Below, in pieces: positions 42,414 through 52,575 of a DNA stretch of 64,000 nucleotides. The notes beneath the pieces are model-generated. The model saw nothing but the letters and a program-made list of their open reading frames with translations, had not been told where the DNA came from and did not search any database. Position 1 is the first letter of the stretch. Each line of letters starts with the position of its first letter. A program made the position numbers and the translations under genes. The stretch covers positions 1 to 64,000 of the forward strand of contig JAONGR010000005.1 of NCBI GenBank assembly GCA_028375605.1. Reading direction: 5' to 3'. This DNA is from Arcobacteraceae bacterium (GTDB taxonomy: Bacteria > Campylobacterota > Campylobacteria > Campylobacterales > Arcobacteraceae).

Positions 42414-43100
42414 CTAAACTTCCGATCGAGAATTTTTTTCTTCTATTCCACTTATTCCAAATCTTCTACTTATTTCCTGTTTAATTCTATCTGGAGAAAC
42501 ATTTTTTGATGCCATTGCAACTAAACAATGGTACATTAAATCCGCACCTTCATATATTATTTCTTCTGTGTCATTGTCTTTTATAGCAAATGTAAACTCT
42601 CCCGCTTCCTCTACTATTTTTTTAAGCATTGAATTTTCTTTACCTTGGAGTAGTTTAGCAGTATAAGATTTTTTTGGATCATCATTTTTTTTCTCTTGAA
42701 TAGTATGATATAAAGTATCAATTACTCCATATGCTGCAGTTGTATCGATCTCTACATCACTTGAAATTTCATTTGTTGTTAGTTCTGTAAAGAAACAGCT
42801 TTTTCTTCCTGTATGGCAAGCTACACCATTTTGGATAATCTTTAAAAGCAATGTATCATTATCACAATCTATTTGCATAGATTGTATTTCTTGTGTGTGA
42901 TTAGAACTCTCCCCTTTTTTCCAAATTCGTTGTTTACTTCTACTAAAGTAATGAGCATAGTTCGTTTTTATAGTTAGCTCTAATGCTTCTTTATTCATAT
43001 ATGCAAGCATTAATACTTCATTTGTTTCATGATCTTGAGCAATTACGGGTATAAGTCCATCTTGTTTATCAAAGTCTACGTTATTGATTATATTTTGCAT
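42414..43100 (-). CDS. hisIE: phosphoribosyl-AMP cyclohydrolase / phosphoribosyl-ATP diphosphatase
   Basis: A 228-residue fused histidine-biosynthesis enzyme (steps 2 and 3). HisI part: LIPVIAQDHETNEVLMLAYM, FSRSKQRIWKKGESSNHTQ, CHTGRKSCFF. HisE part: KLLQGKENSMLKKIVEEAGE and EEIIYEGADLMYHCLVAMAS. Size fits the fusion. The start lies 12 bp downstream of the stop of the small coiled-coil protein gene, so the two may be cotranscribed. Confidence 0.93.
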   Translation of the reverse strand: MQNIINNVDFDKQDGLIPVIAQDHETNEVLMLAYMNKEALELTIKTNYAHYFSRSKQRIWKKGESSNHTQEIQSMQIDCDNDTLLLKIIQNGVACHTGRKSCFFTELTTNEISSDVEIDTTAAYGVIDTLYHTIQEKKNDDPKKSYTAKLLQGKENSMLKKIVEEAGEFTFAIKDNDTEEIIYEGADLMYHCLVAMASKNVSPDRIKQEISRRFGISGIEEKNSRSEV

Positions 43101-43112
43101 CTTTATTGCCTT

Positions 43113-43526
43113 TTAAAATTTTTGATTGTATTGCAGTCCAAAACCTGTAATTTCATTTTCATTATCGAGTGTGATATTTGGTGTTAGGTTTTGTTTTAAA
43201 GAAGTTTCATTATTTTCATTTATTAATGGATTTATATCCATTGGTAAATTTTTTGTTCTATTATTATCTTGTATAAAATTTTGATTATTATATTTTATTT
43301 TCATTAAGGCTAATGACTCTTCAAGTGAAATGATTTTATCCTTGAGTTCTTCATTTTCTATCTGTAATAGTTCTAATGTATCTTTAGTTTTTTGGTGTTT
43401 ACCTAAACTTTGTGTGTTGTTATCTAGTAATGAAGATGAGATGTTTTGATAGTCTAATAATTGTTTATATAACATTCCTATTATGATTAGAAGAATAATT
43501 ATAATTATGTATTTGATTTTTTCCAT
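43113..43526 (-). CDS. membrane-anchored coiled-coil hypothetical protein
   Basis: A 137-residue protein: one N-terminal membrane helix (YIIIIILLIIIGMLYKQLLD), a coiled coil (ELLQIENEELKDKIISLEES) and an Asn-rich tail ending NEITGFGLQYNQKF. No recognised family. It lies between hisIE and the SPFH gene on the minus strand, after a hairpin that may reduce read-through. Confidence 0.6.
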   Translation of the reverse strand: MEKIKYIIIIILLIIIGMLYKQLLDYQNISSSLLDNNTQSLGKHQKTKDTLELLQIENEELKDKIISLEESLALMKIKYNNQNFIQDNNRTKNLPMDINPLINENNETSLKQNLTPNITLDNENEITGFGLQYNQKF

Positions 43527-43539
43527 AATAAAGGATATC

Positions 43540-43566
43540 GTAAAAGGGAAATCTTTTCCCTTTTAC
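43540..43566 (-). terminator. hairpin after the SPFH gene
   Basis: GTAAAAGGGAA / TTCCCTTTTAC, perfect 11-bp stem with a 5-nt loop, directly at the SPFH stop. The following T run on the minus strand is weak, so it may be an mRNA 3-prime stabiliser or partial terminator. Confidence 0.6.
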
Positions 43567-44664
43567 TTATCTGATTGATGAATCTCTAGATTTGTCTTTT
43601 GTATCTACCCAAATATTTGGAGTAGAACCACCAGGTGTTAAGAATATTTTAGCATCTTTATTAGTGCTAAGTGCTTCATTAAATTTACCTTGTACTTTAA
43701 TTTGTTCTAATTGTAAAAGTTTAGTAGTTAATGATTGCGCTACTAACTTATTTGCTTTTGCTTGTGCATCTGCTTCAATAGTAACAGCATCTGCACGACC
43801 TTGTGCTTCAATTCTGTTTGCTTCAGCATCACCAGTAGCTTTAGCCGCTCTTTTTTCAGCTTCTTGTTTTGTTCTTAAAACTTCGTATTTTACTCTTTCT
43901 GATTCTTGGTTTGCTATTTGAACTCTTTCGATTTGTTCTTTAATTTTTGTAGGAAGTACGATCTCTCTTAATTGAACAGATTCGATTGATACTGGTTTCC
44001 CTTGTAACGCTTCTATTTCAGTTCTAATACCATTTTCAATCATAACAGCTATTTCAGTTCTTTTTGTAGGTAATGCTTCCGCATTAAATCCACCAACAAC
44101 ATTTCTTACGATATTTCTTACGACAGGATTTACAATTTTATCTTCCCATGAAAGTCCCCAAGTAGAGATAGTTAAAGGTGCTCCTGATGGTAAAAGTTTG
44201 TATTGAACAGTTAATTCAATAGAAACAGGTAATCCTCTCGCATCAAGAATATTAATAGCTGGATTGATTTTAATTCCAGCACCCATTCCACTCATATCTT
44301 CTAATGATTTATAGTTAATAAGTCTTACTTTTGTATCTACAGTAATAACTTTTTGAATTACTGGAATAAAAAGGTGAAATCCTGGTTGTAATGGTTCTGT
44401 TTCATATTTACCAGTAGTTACTTTAATACCAACTTCACCAGAGTTAACAATAACATAAGGTTTTGTCATGAATAAACCTATCGCTATAATTATAATTGCA
44501 TATATAATTCCTGATTGTTTGTTGAAATTTTTAAACATTTCAGGTGCTTGAAATGGTGGTTCAAATCCACCACCGTTTCCTCCACCACCGTTATTGTTTG
44601 ATTGGTTATTTGAACCTTTTTTCTCTTGTTGTCTATTTTTAAAATAGTCATTATCTATTGGCAT
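43567..44664 (-). CDS. SPFH/prohibitin-family membrane protein
   Basis: About 365 residues from ATG 44664 (MPIDNDYFKNRQQEKKG), with RBS AAGGGAAT; the track start is 10 codons earlier. Gly/Asn-rich N-terminal tail, one membrane helix (IIYAIIIIAIGLFMTKPYVI), then the SPFH domain (SGEVGIKVTTGKYETEPLQP, GFHLFIPVIQKVITVDTKVR) and a long Ala/Glu coiled coil (QEAEKRAAKATGDAEANRIE). Resembles HflK/prohibitins that form ring scaffolds around FtsH; partner not known. Monocistronic or first gene before the coiled-coil protein. Confidence 0.87.
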   Translation of the reverse strand: MPIDNDYFKNRQQEKKGSNNQSNNNGGGGNGGGFEPPFQAPEMFKNFNKQSGIIYAIIIIAIGLFMTKPYVIVNSGEVGIKVTTGKYETEPLQPGFHLFIPVIQKVITVDTKVRLINYKSLEDMSGMGAGIKINPAINILDARGLPVSIELTVQYKLLPSGAPLTISTWGLSWEDKIVNPVVRNIVRNVVGGFNAEALPTKRTEIAVMIENGIRTEIEALQGKPVSIESVQLREIVLPTKIKEQIERVQIANQESERVKYEVLRTKQEAEKRAAKATGDAEANRIEAQGRADAVTIEADAQAKANKLVAQSLTTKLLQLEQIKVQGKFNEALSTNKDAKIFLTPGGSTPNIWVDTKDKSRDSSIR

Positions 44665-44734
44665 TGTATTCCCTTTTTTGTTTATTATTTGCAATAATAT
44701 ATTATTGCACTTTATATTATCTTAACTCTTTATT

Positions 44735-45655
44735 CTAATTAATGTATGTTAAATCTTTTATATATTTTGGATTTTTACCTGCAACAACATCAAAGTATGC
44801 AGATTGTAGTTTTTCCGTAATTGGTCCGCGACTTCCAGATCCAATTTTTCTTGCATCTACATCTCTAATTGGTGTAACTTCTGCAGCTGTTCCTGTTAAA
44901 AAACATTCACTACAAATATAAACTTCTTCTCTAGTGATTCTTCTTCTTACAACTTCGATACCCATATCTTGAGCTAATTCAATAACTGTAGCTTGAGTAA
45001 TAGACTTTAATGAGTTGTCATTTGGAGGAGTGATTAGTTTTCCATCTTCTACCATGAAAAAACAAGCTCCACTCGCTTCTGCAACATAACCTTGGTCATC
45101 TCTCATTAGTGCTTCATCATATCCAGCTTCTACAGCTTCATATTTTGCCATTTGTGAGTTTAGATAATTTGCAACAGCTTTTGCTTTTCCCATTCCTGAA
45201 GTGTTTCCACCTCTGGTCATTGAAGATATTTTTAATCTAATACCATTTTTTAAACCATCTTCGCCTAGATATGCTCCCCATTTCCATGCAGATATTGATA
45301 CATTTACAGGAGCATCTTTATGATAAAGTCCCATAACTCCATATCCTAAATATACTAGAGGTCTAATATATGCACCCTCAAATAATTCATTTTCTTGAAG
45401 AAGTTTAATTTGAGCAGCATTTAATTCTTCTAAGGTATATGGAACATCCATTAGTGTCATTTTTGATGAATCTAAAAGTCTTTGTGTATGTTCTTTTAGT
45501 TTAAATATAGCACATCTACCATCTTCTGTTTTATATGCTTTTGTACCTTCAATAGCACCGTTTCCATAGTGAAGAGTATGTGTTAGAACATGAACTTTTG
45601 CTTCGTCCCAAGGTGTGAGCTTACCATCCATCCAAATATATTTTGCTTTTTCCAT
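44735..45655 (-). CDS. ilvE: branched-chain amino-acid aminotransferase
   Basis: A 306-residue fold-type IV PLP enzyme for the last step of valine, leucine and isoleucine synthesis. MEKAKYIWMDGKLTPWDEAK, HYGNGAIEGTKAYKTEDGR, RPLVYLGYGVMGLYHKD, the PLP-lysine region GKAKAVANYLNSQMAKYEAV, EASGACFFMVEDGKLITPPN and CSECFLTGTAAEVTPIRDVD all match. Length standard (about 305). Single gene, divergent from recJ with a 76-bp shared promoter gap. Confidence 0.94.
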   Translation of the reverse strand: MEKAKYIWMDGKLTPWDEAKVHVLTHTLHYGNGAIEGTKAYKTEDGRCAIFKLKEHTQRLLDSSKMTLMDVPYTLEELNAAQIKLLQENELFEGAYIRPLVYLGYGVMGLYHKDAPVNVSISAWKWGAYLGEDGLKNGIRLKISSMTRGGNTSGMGKAKAVANYLNSQMAKYEAVEAGYDEALMRDDQGYVAEASGACFFMVEDGKLITPPNDNSLKSITQATVIELAQDMGIEVVRRRITREEVYICSECFLTGTAAEVTPIRDVDARKIGSGSRGPITEKLQSAYFDVVAGKNPKYIKDLTYIN

Positions 45656-45731
45656 TTAACTATTCCTAAATTTATATTTAATTTTATCAATTATTTTATC
45701 CAAAAAGAGTTTAAAAACGTTATAATAATAT

Positions 45732-47306
45732 ATGAACAAAGAATTAACTATATCGGATATTGATAAAATTTTATCAAGTAGAATACAAGATGATGCTTTT
45801 AAAACACTCAAAAGTATACCAACCCCAAATAAATTTAAAGATATGTCGAAGGCGACGAATAGAATAATTCAAGCTATTGAAAATGATGAAGTGATTAACC
45901 TTGTAGGAGATTATGATGTTGATGGTGTGACATCAACATCTATTATGGTTACTTTTTTTAGTGCGTTAGGTATTGAAATAAATCATATTATTCCTAATAG
46001 GTTTGAACATGGTTATGGATTAAGTCCTATTATTTTAGAACAAATTTATGATGGTATTATTATTACTGTAGATAATGGAATAAGTGCTGTTGAAGCTGCG
46101 AATATTTGTAAACAACGTGGATTAGATTTAATTATTACAGATCATCATACTGTAGGGGACATTTTACCAAATGCCTTTGCAATTGTGAATCCAAAACAAG
46201 AAAATTGCCCTTTTCCTTTTAAAGAAATTTGTGGGGCACAAATCGCTTGGTATTTATGTGCATCGATAAAAAAAGCACTTAATTTTGAATATAATTTAAT
46301 GGAATTATTTGATCTACTTAGTTTAGCAATTGTTGCAGATATTATGCCTATGGTGAGTTTGAATAAAACAATGGTAAAAGCTGGATTAAAAGCGCTTGCA
46401 AGTTCAACTCGACCAGCTATAGTTGCTTTACGACAAAGATATAATTTGGTTGATGTAACTGAAGAGGATATTGGTTTTAAAATTGCTCCTCTTATCAACT
46501 GTGCAGGAAGAATGGCAGATCCTTCTATTGCTTTAGAATTTTTATTATCTTATGATGAATTTGAAGCAAATATGCAATTAGACTATTTAATAGAATTAAA
46601 TGAATCGAGGAAAGAAGATCAGTTAAAAATGTTCAACGAAGCAAAAGGTCAAGTTGATACAAGTTTACCTGTTGTTGTAGTTGCTAGTGAAAACTGGAAT
46701 GAAGGAATTGTTGGTATTGTTGCTTCCAAATTATGTGAAAAATATAAAAAACCATCTATTGTATTTAGTATTAATAATGATGTTGCAAAAGCAAGTTGTC
46801 GAAGTACTTCTTCTGTAAATTTATATGAATTAATTAAAACTTGTAGTTCTTTACTTAATGGTTTTGGTGGACACAAGCAAGCAGCTGGATTAAGTATTCA
46901 AACAAATAAATTAGAAGAGTTTACAAGGCAAATAAATAAAAATATAACTGTATTACCTAAGCTTGCGGAAGATAAAAGTACCCATAGTTTAGGATTATTT
47001 AACATCTCAAATGTTTCATCTTCAGTATATGAGCTAATAGAATCTTATCGTCCATTTGGAATAACAAACCCTTATCCTATTTTAACTTTTCTAGATGTTG
47101 AAGTTCTAAATATTATTAAAATGGGTAAAAATAAAGAATTTACGAAGTTAACAGTAGGTGATACTTTTCAAAGTATAGAAGTAGTGATTTTTGTAGATTT
47201 TGAAGGGGTAGAGATAGAAGATAAGATTAGTTTTAATGCCACGATATCAAAAAATGAATTTCGTGGTGAGATAAAATTTAATCTTATGTTTAAAGAATTA
47301 TTATAA
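45732..47306 (+). CDS. recJ: single-stranded-DNA-specific exonuclease RecJ
   Basis: A 524-residue DHH-family 5-to-3 exonuclease for recombination and mismatch repair. NLVGDYDVDGVTSTSIMVTF (metal motif), IIITVDNGISAVEAAN, LIITDHHTV (DHH), NPKQENCPFPFKEICGAQIA, APLINCAGRMADPSIALEFL, and the DHHA1 part SLLNGFGGHKQAAGLSIQ are present. Somewhat shorter than E. coli RecJ (577), common in this phylum. End overlaps the convergent FlgO-like gene by 6 bp. Confidence 0.93.
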   Translation: MNKELTISDIDKILSSRIQDDAFKTLKSIPTPNKFKDMSKATNRIIQAIENDEVINLVGDYDVDGVTSTSIMVTFFSALGIEINHIIPNRFEHGYGLSPIILEQIYDGIIITVDNGISAVEAANICKQRGLDLIITDHHTVGDILPNAFAIVNPKQENCPFPFKEICGAQIAWYLCASIKKALNFEYNLMELFDLLSLAIVADIMPMVSLNKTMVKAGLKALASSTRPAIVALRQRYNLVDVTEEDIGFKIAPLINCAGRMADPSIALEFLLSYDEFEANMQLDYLIELNESRKEDQLKMFNEAKGQVDTSLPVVVVASENWNEGIVGIVASKLCEKYKKPSIVFSINNDVAKASCRSTSSVNLYELIKTCSSLLNGFGGHKQAAGLSIQTNKLEEFTRQINKNITVLPKLAEDKSTHSLGLFNISNVSSSVYELIESYRPFGITNPYPILTFLDVEVLNIIKMGKNKEFTKLTVGDTFQSIEVVIFVDFEGVEIEDKISFNATISKNEFRGEIKFNLMFKELL

Positions 47307-47879
47307 AGTCATTGGTTGATAAATCAATGGCTTATTTACAACAACTTCATTTGAATCTACTATTTCTTGTGTTAAATTTGCACTATATGTTGAAGATGCA
47401 AGAATTAAACCATCTCTAATATTAATAAACTTTAAAAATAATAATAATTGATTTTTTGTTATGGTATAAGTACCAACTACTGCATATCTTGAGTTGATTA
47501 CAGTATTATTAATATTTTTAGAATTACGAGTTAAAACTTTAAATCCTTCATCCCCAAATCTAAAATTTTTTGATAACTCAATTTCTCTTACTGTATAACT
47601 ATATTTTGATACAAGTTTATTTTTTAAAGTGTCTGAGAGTATAAAACTTAGTCTAGTATTACTTTTTAGTGTTGTAGTTTCTGCAAAGTTTGGAACAATA
47701 AGTATCTCATCCATTCTCATATTTGGAAAAATTTGATAAGAAGCTTTTTGTAATAAATTGGAGATTATTTTATCATAGTCAGTATTCTGGAGCTCATGAT
47801 TGTATCTAAGTGTTGGTATACTACACGCAGTAAAAAGTATCATTACAGCTATTAAACTAAGTAGTTTTATTTTTCTCAT
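47301..47879 (-). CDS. FlgO-type outer-membrane lipoprotein
   Basis: A 192-residue lipoprotein: lipobox in LIAVMILFTACSIPTLRYN. The rest follows FlgO-domain proteins: DEILIVPNFAETTTLKSNTR, LSFILSDTLKNKLVSKYSYT, YAVVGTYTITKNQLLLFLKF, INIRDGLILASSTYSANLT. FlgO proteins help anchor the sheathed or polar flagellum basal body in Vibrio and relatives; here no flagellar genes are near. Third gene of a minus-strand trio, overlapping the middle gene by 4 bp. Confidence 0.7.
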   Translation of the reverse strand: MRKIKLLSLIAVMILFTACSIPTLRYNHELQNTDYDKIISNLLQKASYQIFPNMRMDEILIVPNFAETTTLKSNTRLSFILSDTLKNKLVSKYSYTVREIELSKNFRFGDEGFKVLTRNSKNINNTVINSRYAVVGTYTITKNQLLLFLKFINIRDGLILASSTYSANLTQEIVDSNEVVVNKPLIYQPMTL

Positions 47880-48319
47880 TGATTTGACTCCATCTCTTTT
47901 CTTCTATTCTCGATATCGATTGACCATTGTTCTAGTCTTTCTGAAAATCTACCTTTTCCATTTAATTTTGCAAATTCTCTCTCTTTATCTGTAAATTCAC
48001 AATTTTGTCTGGCTTTTAAGTTAATGAGATAACTGAATCTATCATCAATCTTATTTCTACTTTCACTTGCATTTATTTGATTTATAACTCCTCCAAGAGG
48101 TAAAAAATACCATAATGCTAAACTAGGTTTTTCTAGACCTGTATTTAGATTCACTTCATTATTTATATTCATAAGTTCTGCAATTTTACCAGTTAATTTT
48201 CGACAGTTTAAAAGTTCATCTTCTTGTTGATATACTATCACATCTTTAGGAGTACATGCACTCAATAAAAGTGCAGTTAAAATAAGTAAACTAGCCTTTT
48301 TAAGTCTATTTAAAATCAT
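47876..48319 (-). CDS. lipoprotein of unknown function
   Basis: A 147-residue lipoprotein: signal plus lipobox SLLILTALLLSACTPKDVIV. Then CRKLTGKIAELMNINNEVNL, a short hydrophobic patch ALWYFLPLGGVINQINASE and a charged end. The hydrophobic patch resembles the glycine-rich segment of small cell-envelope proteins. Between two FlgO-like genes in the same operon (overlap 4 bp downstream, adjacent upstream), so it probably serves the same outer-membrane structure. Confidence 0.6.
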   Translation of the reverse strand: MILNRLKKASLLILTALLLSACTPKDVIVYQQEDELLNCRKLTGKIAELMNINNEVNLNTGLEKPSLALWYFLPLGGVINQINASESRNKIDDRFSYLINLKARQNCEFTDKEREFAKLNGKGRFSERLEQWSIDIENRRKEMESNQ

Positions 48320-49105
48320 CTAGTTATCTTCTATAATCATAATTGGTGTTTTATTTTCTGGTTTTATTTTTCTAGGTGTTCTTTGCGGTTTAAGAGTTCT
48401 GGAAATTTTTGATTTTACTATGTTCTTTTTTTCACATATATCAAATAGCGAACAATCTTTTGGTTGGTAAACAACTCTAGCTGATGAGAATACATTTCCT
48501 GAGATAGAATCTAAAATTCTAGCATTAATAAGAAGACTTTTGTTCTCAAATTTAACATACGTACCAACAAGAATATATTCAACTGCATCAACAATATCCT
48601 TTAACTTTTCAACATCTCTTGTGATGTGAAATTCTCCATCTTTATTTACTGATACATTTTCTTTCCCACGGAAATCGGTAACTAAAAATTTTCTAATGTG
48701 AAGTTCATTAAACATACTTTCACTCACTAATCTACCAAATGTAGATGTATTTTCTAAGTCATTTAAATCTACAAATGAAGTAAGGATAACTCTAGATGGG
48801 TTTTTTTTATTTGATTTACTATCAAATAATTGTTCTGCGATACTAATAATTGTATCATTTAAATTAGAATAAACATGTTCTTTTTTTAGATTGTATCTTG
48901 TCAGAAATTCATTATATTCTTTTTTCTTAGCAATAGCAATAGCTGCTTTTTCTTTTTTCTTAGCAAGAGCAATGGCCGCTTTTTCTTTTTTAAAAGCAAG
49001 AGCGCTAGCTGATTCTTCTTGACTAGATTTTTCTGATTGATTGATATTTGTTAATGTACATCCAGTTATGAATACAGAAATAAGAAGTGGTAGAATAAAT
49101 TTCAT
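48320..49105 (-). CDS. FlgO-type lipoprotein with N-terminal 11-residue repeats
   Basis: A 261-residue lipoprotein (lipobox ISVFITGCTLTNINQSE). After it come nearly three copies of an 11-residue repeat (ALAFKKEKAAI, ALAKKKEKAAI, AIAKKKE), a basic helical spacer. Residues about 80-215 are a FlgO-like domain (NDTIISIAEQLFDSKSNKKN, VILTSFVDLNDLENTSTFGR, LVSESMFNELHIRKFLVTDF, YILVGTYVKFENKSLLINAR, DSISGNVFSSARVVY). First gene of the three-gene lipoprotein operon. The repeat spacer may reach through the peptidoglycan. Confidence 0.72.
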   Translation of the reverse strand: MKFILPLLISVFITGCTLTNINQSEKSSQEESASALAFKKEKAAIALAKKKEKAAIAIAKKKEYNEFLTRYNLKKEHVYSNLNDTIISIAEQLFDSKSNKKNPSRVILTSFVDLNDLENTSTFGRLVSESMFNELHIRKFLVTDFRGKENVSVNKDGEFHITRDVEKLKDIVDAVEYILVGTYVKFENKSLLINARILDSISGNVFSSARVVYQPKDCSLFDICEKKNIVKSKISRTLKPQRTPRKIKPENKTPIMIIEDN

Positions 49106-49257
49106 ATAAGCCTCAATATTTAATTTTTATTATCAAAATAATACTACAATAATTTGGGTAAATTAAAGTTTAAATTAATATTTTTTCTTATTAACCAAGC
49201 TATAACCAATTTTAATATACAATTCAAAAATAATAGATAATAATTTTAGGAGTTTTT

Positions 49258-49599
49258 ATGGACTGGGGTAAAGTAATTTATATATTCTTTTCATTGATGA
49301 GTTTAACAACAACAGCAGGGTTTTTATATGAACAAAATGAGATAGCTTTATTTTTAGCAGCAGGCGTAAATGTAATATCAACAATTTTAAAAATTGGTGT
49401 TCGAAATTTATTAGCTGCTGAATTATTAGCAAGTTCTTTGGTTGCAGATTTACATCTTATTCCAGCTTTTATTGTTTTTACATTTACTGATAATGTTGAC
49501 TTAGCTATTGCGCTTGCAATTGGGGCAGTCGTAGCAAATGTTTTCTCAATAGCACTAGCATTGATAGAGAGTGCAAAAACTCAAGATAAGGAATATTAA
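49258..49599 (+). CDS. small membrane protein (DUF6394-like)
   Basis: A 113-residue protein with three to four hydrophobic helices: [88 protein letters not shown]. The gene sits 2 bp before leuS, an arrangement I associate with a conserved small family in this phylum (DUF6394, from memory). Function unknown. Confidence 0.65.
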   Translation: MDWGKVIYIFFSLMSLTTTAGFLYEQNEIALFLAAGVNVISTILKIGVRNLLAAELLASSLVADLHLIPAFIVFTFTDNVDLAIALAIGAVVANVFSIALALIESAKTQDKEY

Positions 49600-49601
49600 A
49601 A

Positions 49602-52064
49602 ATGGAATACAACCCATCTGCCATAGAAGAAAAATGGCAAACTTTTTGGAATGAAAATAATACCAATGAACCACTAGATGAAGATTGTGGAAAAGAAAAA
49701 AAATTTATTTTGAGTATGTTCCCATATCCAAGTGGACGAATACATATGGGGCATGTAAGAAACTATTGTCTTGGTGATGCATTTGCTAGACACTTTAGGA
49801 AAAATGATTTTAATGTTTTACATCCAATTGGTTGGGATAGTTTTGGAATGCCTGCTGAAAATGCGGCAATCAAGCATAAGTCGCATCCAAAAAAATGGAC
49901 ATATGAAAATATAGATTATATGAGGAAAGAGCTTGAAGGTTTAGGTTTAAGTTTTTCTAAAACAAGAGAGTTTGCTACAAGTGATGAACTTTATAGTAAA
50001 TGGGAACAAGAATTCATTATAAAAATGTATGAAGATGGTCTTTTATATCAAAAATCTGCAACAGTAAATTGGTGTCCACATGACTTAACAGTTTTAGCAA
50101 ATGAACAACTCGAAGAGGGTTGCTGTTGGAGATGTGGAACTGAAGTTGTACAAAAAGAGATGCCGGGATATTATATAGCTATTACAAAATTTTCACAAAC
50201 TCTTTTAGATGATTTAAAAGATTTAGAAGGTCAATGGCCATCACAAGTCTTGACTATGCAGAAAAACTGGATAGGAAGAAGTGAAGGTTTAGAGTTTGAT
50301 TTTTCTTTAAGTGATAGTTCAAAAACAAAGCTAGCGAATAATTTTGATAAATATACAGTATTTACAACAAGACCTGATACAGTGTATGGAGTTAGTTATT
50401 CTGCTCTTGCACCTGAGCATGAGATCGTTACATATTTAATCGAAAATAATCTTTTAAGTGACGAAAAAATTGAAGCTATTAATGCTATGAAAAAAGTAAC
50501 TGAGAGAGATAGAGCGACAGAAGAGAAAACTGGTTTAGACTTAGAAATCACTGTAATTCATCCTTTAACTGGAAAAGAAGTACCTGTATGGGTTGCTAAC
50601 TTTGTTTTAGCTTCTTATGGAGGAGGTGCAGTTATGGCTGTACCTGCACATGATCAAAGAGATTTTGAATTTGCTAAAAAATATGATTTACCTATAAATG
50701 TAGTAATCGAAAATGATACTGATATGTCTGAAGCCTTTACTGGTGAAGGTAAACTTATTAATAGTGATAAATATGACGGACAAAAGAATACAAAAGCTAA
50801 AAAAGGTATTTTGTATGATTTTGAGCAAGAATCATTAGGTAAAAAACAAATCAATTATAAACTAAGAGATTGGGGTGTTTCAAGACAAAGATATTGGGGA
50901 GCTCCGATTCCTTTTGTACATTGTAATGATTGTGGTATTGTTCCTGAAAAAATTGAAAACTTGCCAGTTGCTTTACCTGAAGATGTAGAGATTACAGGAG
51001 AAGGGAATCCTTTAGAAAATCATCCTACATGGAAACATACAAGTTGTCCTAAATGTGGAAAAGATGCTACAAGAGAAACTGATACATTAGATACTTTTGT
51101 ACAATCTTCTTGGTACTTTTTACGATATGCTACAAATCCTAAAAAATGGAATGATGTTGGTATCGATAAGAATGATACTGATTATTGGATGGATGTAGAT
51201 CAGTATGTTGGTGGAATTGAACATGCAATCTTACACCTTTTATATGCTAGATTTTTTACAAAGGCATTAAATCAACTTGGTTATACAAATTCTAGTGAAC
51301 CATTTAAAAATCTTTTAACACAAGGAATGGTTTTAAAAGATGGGGCAAAGATGTCAAAATCTAAAGGAAATGTTGTAGATCCTGATGCTATTGTTTCAAA
51401 GTATGGAGCTGATACTGCAAGATTATTTATGATGTTTGCAGCACCTCCAACAAAAGAACTAGAATGGAATGATAGTGCGGTTGAGGGAGCATACAGATTT
51501 ATACGAAGATTTTATGATAAAAGTACGGCTTTAAATCCTGATAATTTTAAAGGACTAGATTCGATTGTTCATAGTGAATTATCAAAAGATGAAAAGGAAG
51601 CAAGAAAAAAAGTATATGAAGCTTTAAATAAATCAAATGAAGTGATGAACAAAACGCATACTTTTAATACTCTTATCTCTTCTTGTATGGAAGCTTTAAA
51701 TGCTTTAAATACTCAAAAAAATGAGCAAGTATGGTTTGAGGGGTATTTCATAATGTCAAATATTTTAGAGCCTATTATTCCTCATGCTTGTTGGGAAATT
51801 GCTGATCGATTATTTGAGAGAAAAAACTTTGATAATATTATTAAAGTCAAAGATGAAGTATTTACTCTTGACAGCATTATTTTAGCTATTACAATTAATG
51901 GTAAAAAAAGAGGAGAAATTGAAGTTTCTCCAGATGCTACAAAAGAAGAGATTTTAGATTTAGCAAAAGCAATGGAAGTTACGAAGAAATGGATTGATGG
52001 AAAAGAGATGGTTAAAGAGATAGTTGTTCCTAATAAATTAGTTAACCTTGTAGTAAAAGGATAA
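49602..52064 (+). CDS. leuS: leucyl-tRNA synthetase
   Basis: An 820-residue class I synthetase charging tRNA-Leu. HIGH motif [20 protein letters not shown] near residue 45, the zinc-type insert [20 protein letters not shown], the CP1 editing domain ([40 protein letters not shown]), [20 protein letters not shown], and KMSKS in [17 protein letters not shown]. Length standard for the bacterial form. First large gene of the leuS-lptE-folC run; lptE starts 2 bp after its stop. Confidence 0.97.
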   Translation: MEYNPSAIEEKWQTFWNENNTNEPLDEDCGKEKKFILSMFPYPSGRIHMGHVRNYCLGDAFARHFRKNDFNVLHPIGWDSFGMPAENAAIKHKSHPKKWTYENIDYMRKELEGLGLSFSKTREFATSDELYSKWEQEFIIKMYEDGLLYQKSATVNWCPHDLTVLANEQLEEGCCWRCGTEVVQKEMPGYYIAITKFSQTLLDDLKDLEGQWPSQVLTMQKNWIGRSEGLEFDFSLSDSSKTKLANNFDKYTVFTTRPDTVYGVSYSALAPEHEIVTYLIENNLLSDEKIEAINAMKKVTERDRATEEKTGLDLEITVIHPLTGKEVPVWVANFVLASYGGGAVMAVPAHDQRDFEFAKKYDLPINVVIENDTDMSEAFTGEGKLINSDKYDGQKNTKAKKGILYDFEQESLGKKQINYKLRDWGVSRQRYWGAPIPFVHCNDCGIVPEKIENLPVALPEDVEITGEGNPLENHPTWKHTSCPKCGKDATRETDTLDTFVQSSWYFLRYATNPKKWNDVGIDKNDTDYWMDVDQYVGGIEHAILHLLYARFFTKALNQLGYTNSSEPFKNLLTQGMVLKDGAKMSKSKGNVVDPDAIVSKYGADTARLFMMFAAPPTKELEWNDSAVEGAYRFIRRFYDKSTALNPDNFKGLDSIVHSELSKDEKEARKKVYEALNKSNEVMNKTHTFNTLISSCMEALNALNTQKNEQVWFEGYFIMSNILEPIIPHACWEIADRLFERKNFDNIIKVKDEVFTLDSIILAITINGKKRGEIEVSPDATKEEILDLAKAMEVTKKWIDGKEMVKEIVVPNKLVNLVVKG

Positions 52065-52066
52065 TT

Positions 52067-52573
52067 ATGAAATTTTTATTATCTTCTTTATTATTATTTG
52101 TATTGTTTTCTGGATGTGGGTATAAACCAGCTTCTTATTATGCAAAAAATGCAATAGAAGGTGCTGTATATGTTGATTTAAAAGTTGATATAGATAATTC
52201 TGAAAATTCAGTATTTGTAAAAGATGCAATGAATGAAATGATTTTAAATCAATTTAAAGTCAATTTAGTTGAAGATAAAGCAAAAGCTGATACTTATGTA
52301 ACGGTTGCTCTTTCAAGTGTTAGTCATTCTTCGATTAGTACTGATAGTGATGGATATGTACAAAGTTATAGAACAACAGTAAATATAAAAATGACATATC
52401 AAAAGATAGATGAAAAAATGAAAACAATAAATGTGAATGATTATTATGATTATACTGTTGATAGCGATTCTACTATTACAGATCAGAAAAAGAAGCTTGC
52501 TATTAAGTCTGCTTCAACAAAAGCCTTAAATAACGTTTTCTCAAAAATTGCTGTTAATAGTATGAAGGATTAA
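52067..52573 (+). CDS. lptE: LPS-assembly lipoprotein LptE-like
   Basis: A 168-residue lipoprotein: lipobox in LLLFVLFSGCGYKPASYY; the GCGYK start is the LptE hallmark (GCGF/YxL). The body has beta strands and helices (AIEGAVYVDLKVDIDNSENS, NEMILNQFKVNLVEDKAKAD, VTVALSSVSHSSISTDSDGY) like LptE, the plug of the LptD outer-membrane LPS translocon. Position after leuS is the same as in many Gram-negative bacteria. Stop overlaps the folC 5-prime region, 2 bp before its probable ATA start. Confidence 0.8.
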   Translation: MKFLLSSLLLFVLFSGCGYKPASYYAKNAIEGAVYVDLKVDIDNSENSVFVKDAMNEMILNQFKVNLVEDKAKADTYVTVALSSVSHSSISTDSDGYVQSYRTTVNIKMTYQKIDEKMKTINVNDYYDYTVDSDSTITDQKKKLAIKSASTKALNNVFSKIAVNSMKD

Positions 52574-52575
52574 TT

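Noticed and set aside
48944-49020. Phase-variable repeat tract in the FlgO-like gene
   Set aside because: The unit is 33 bp, a multiple of three, so copy changes would alter length but not frame.
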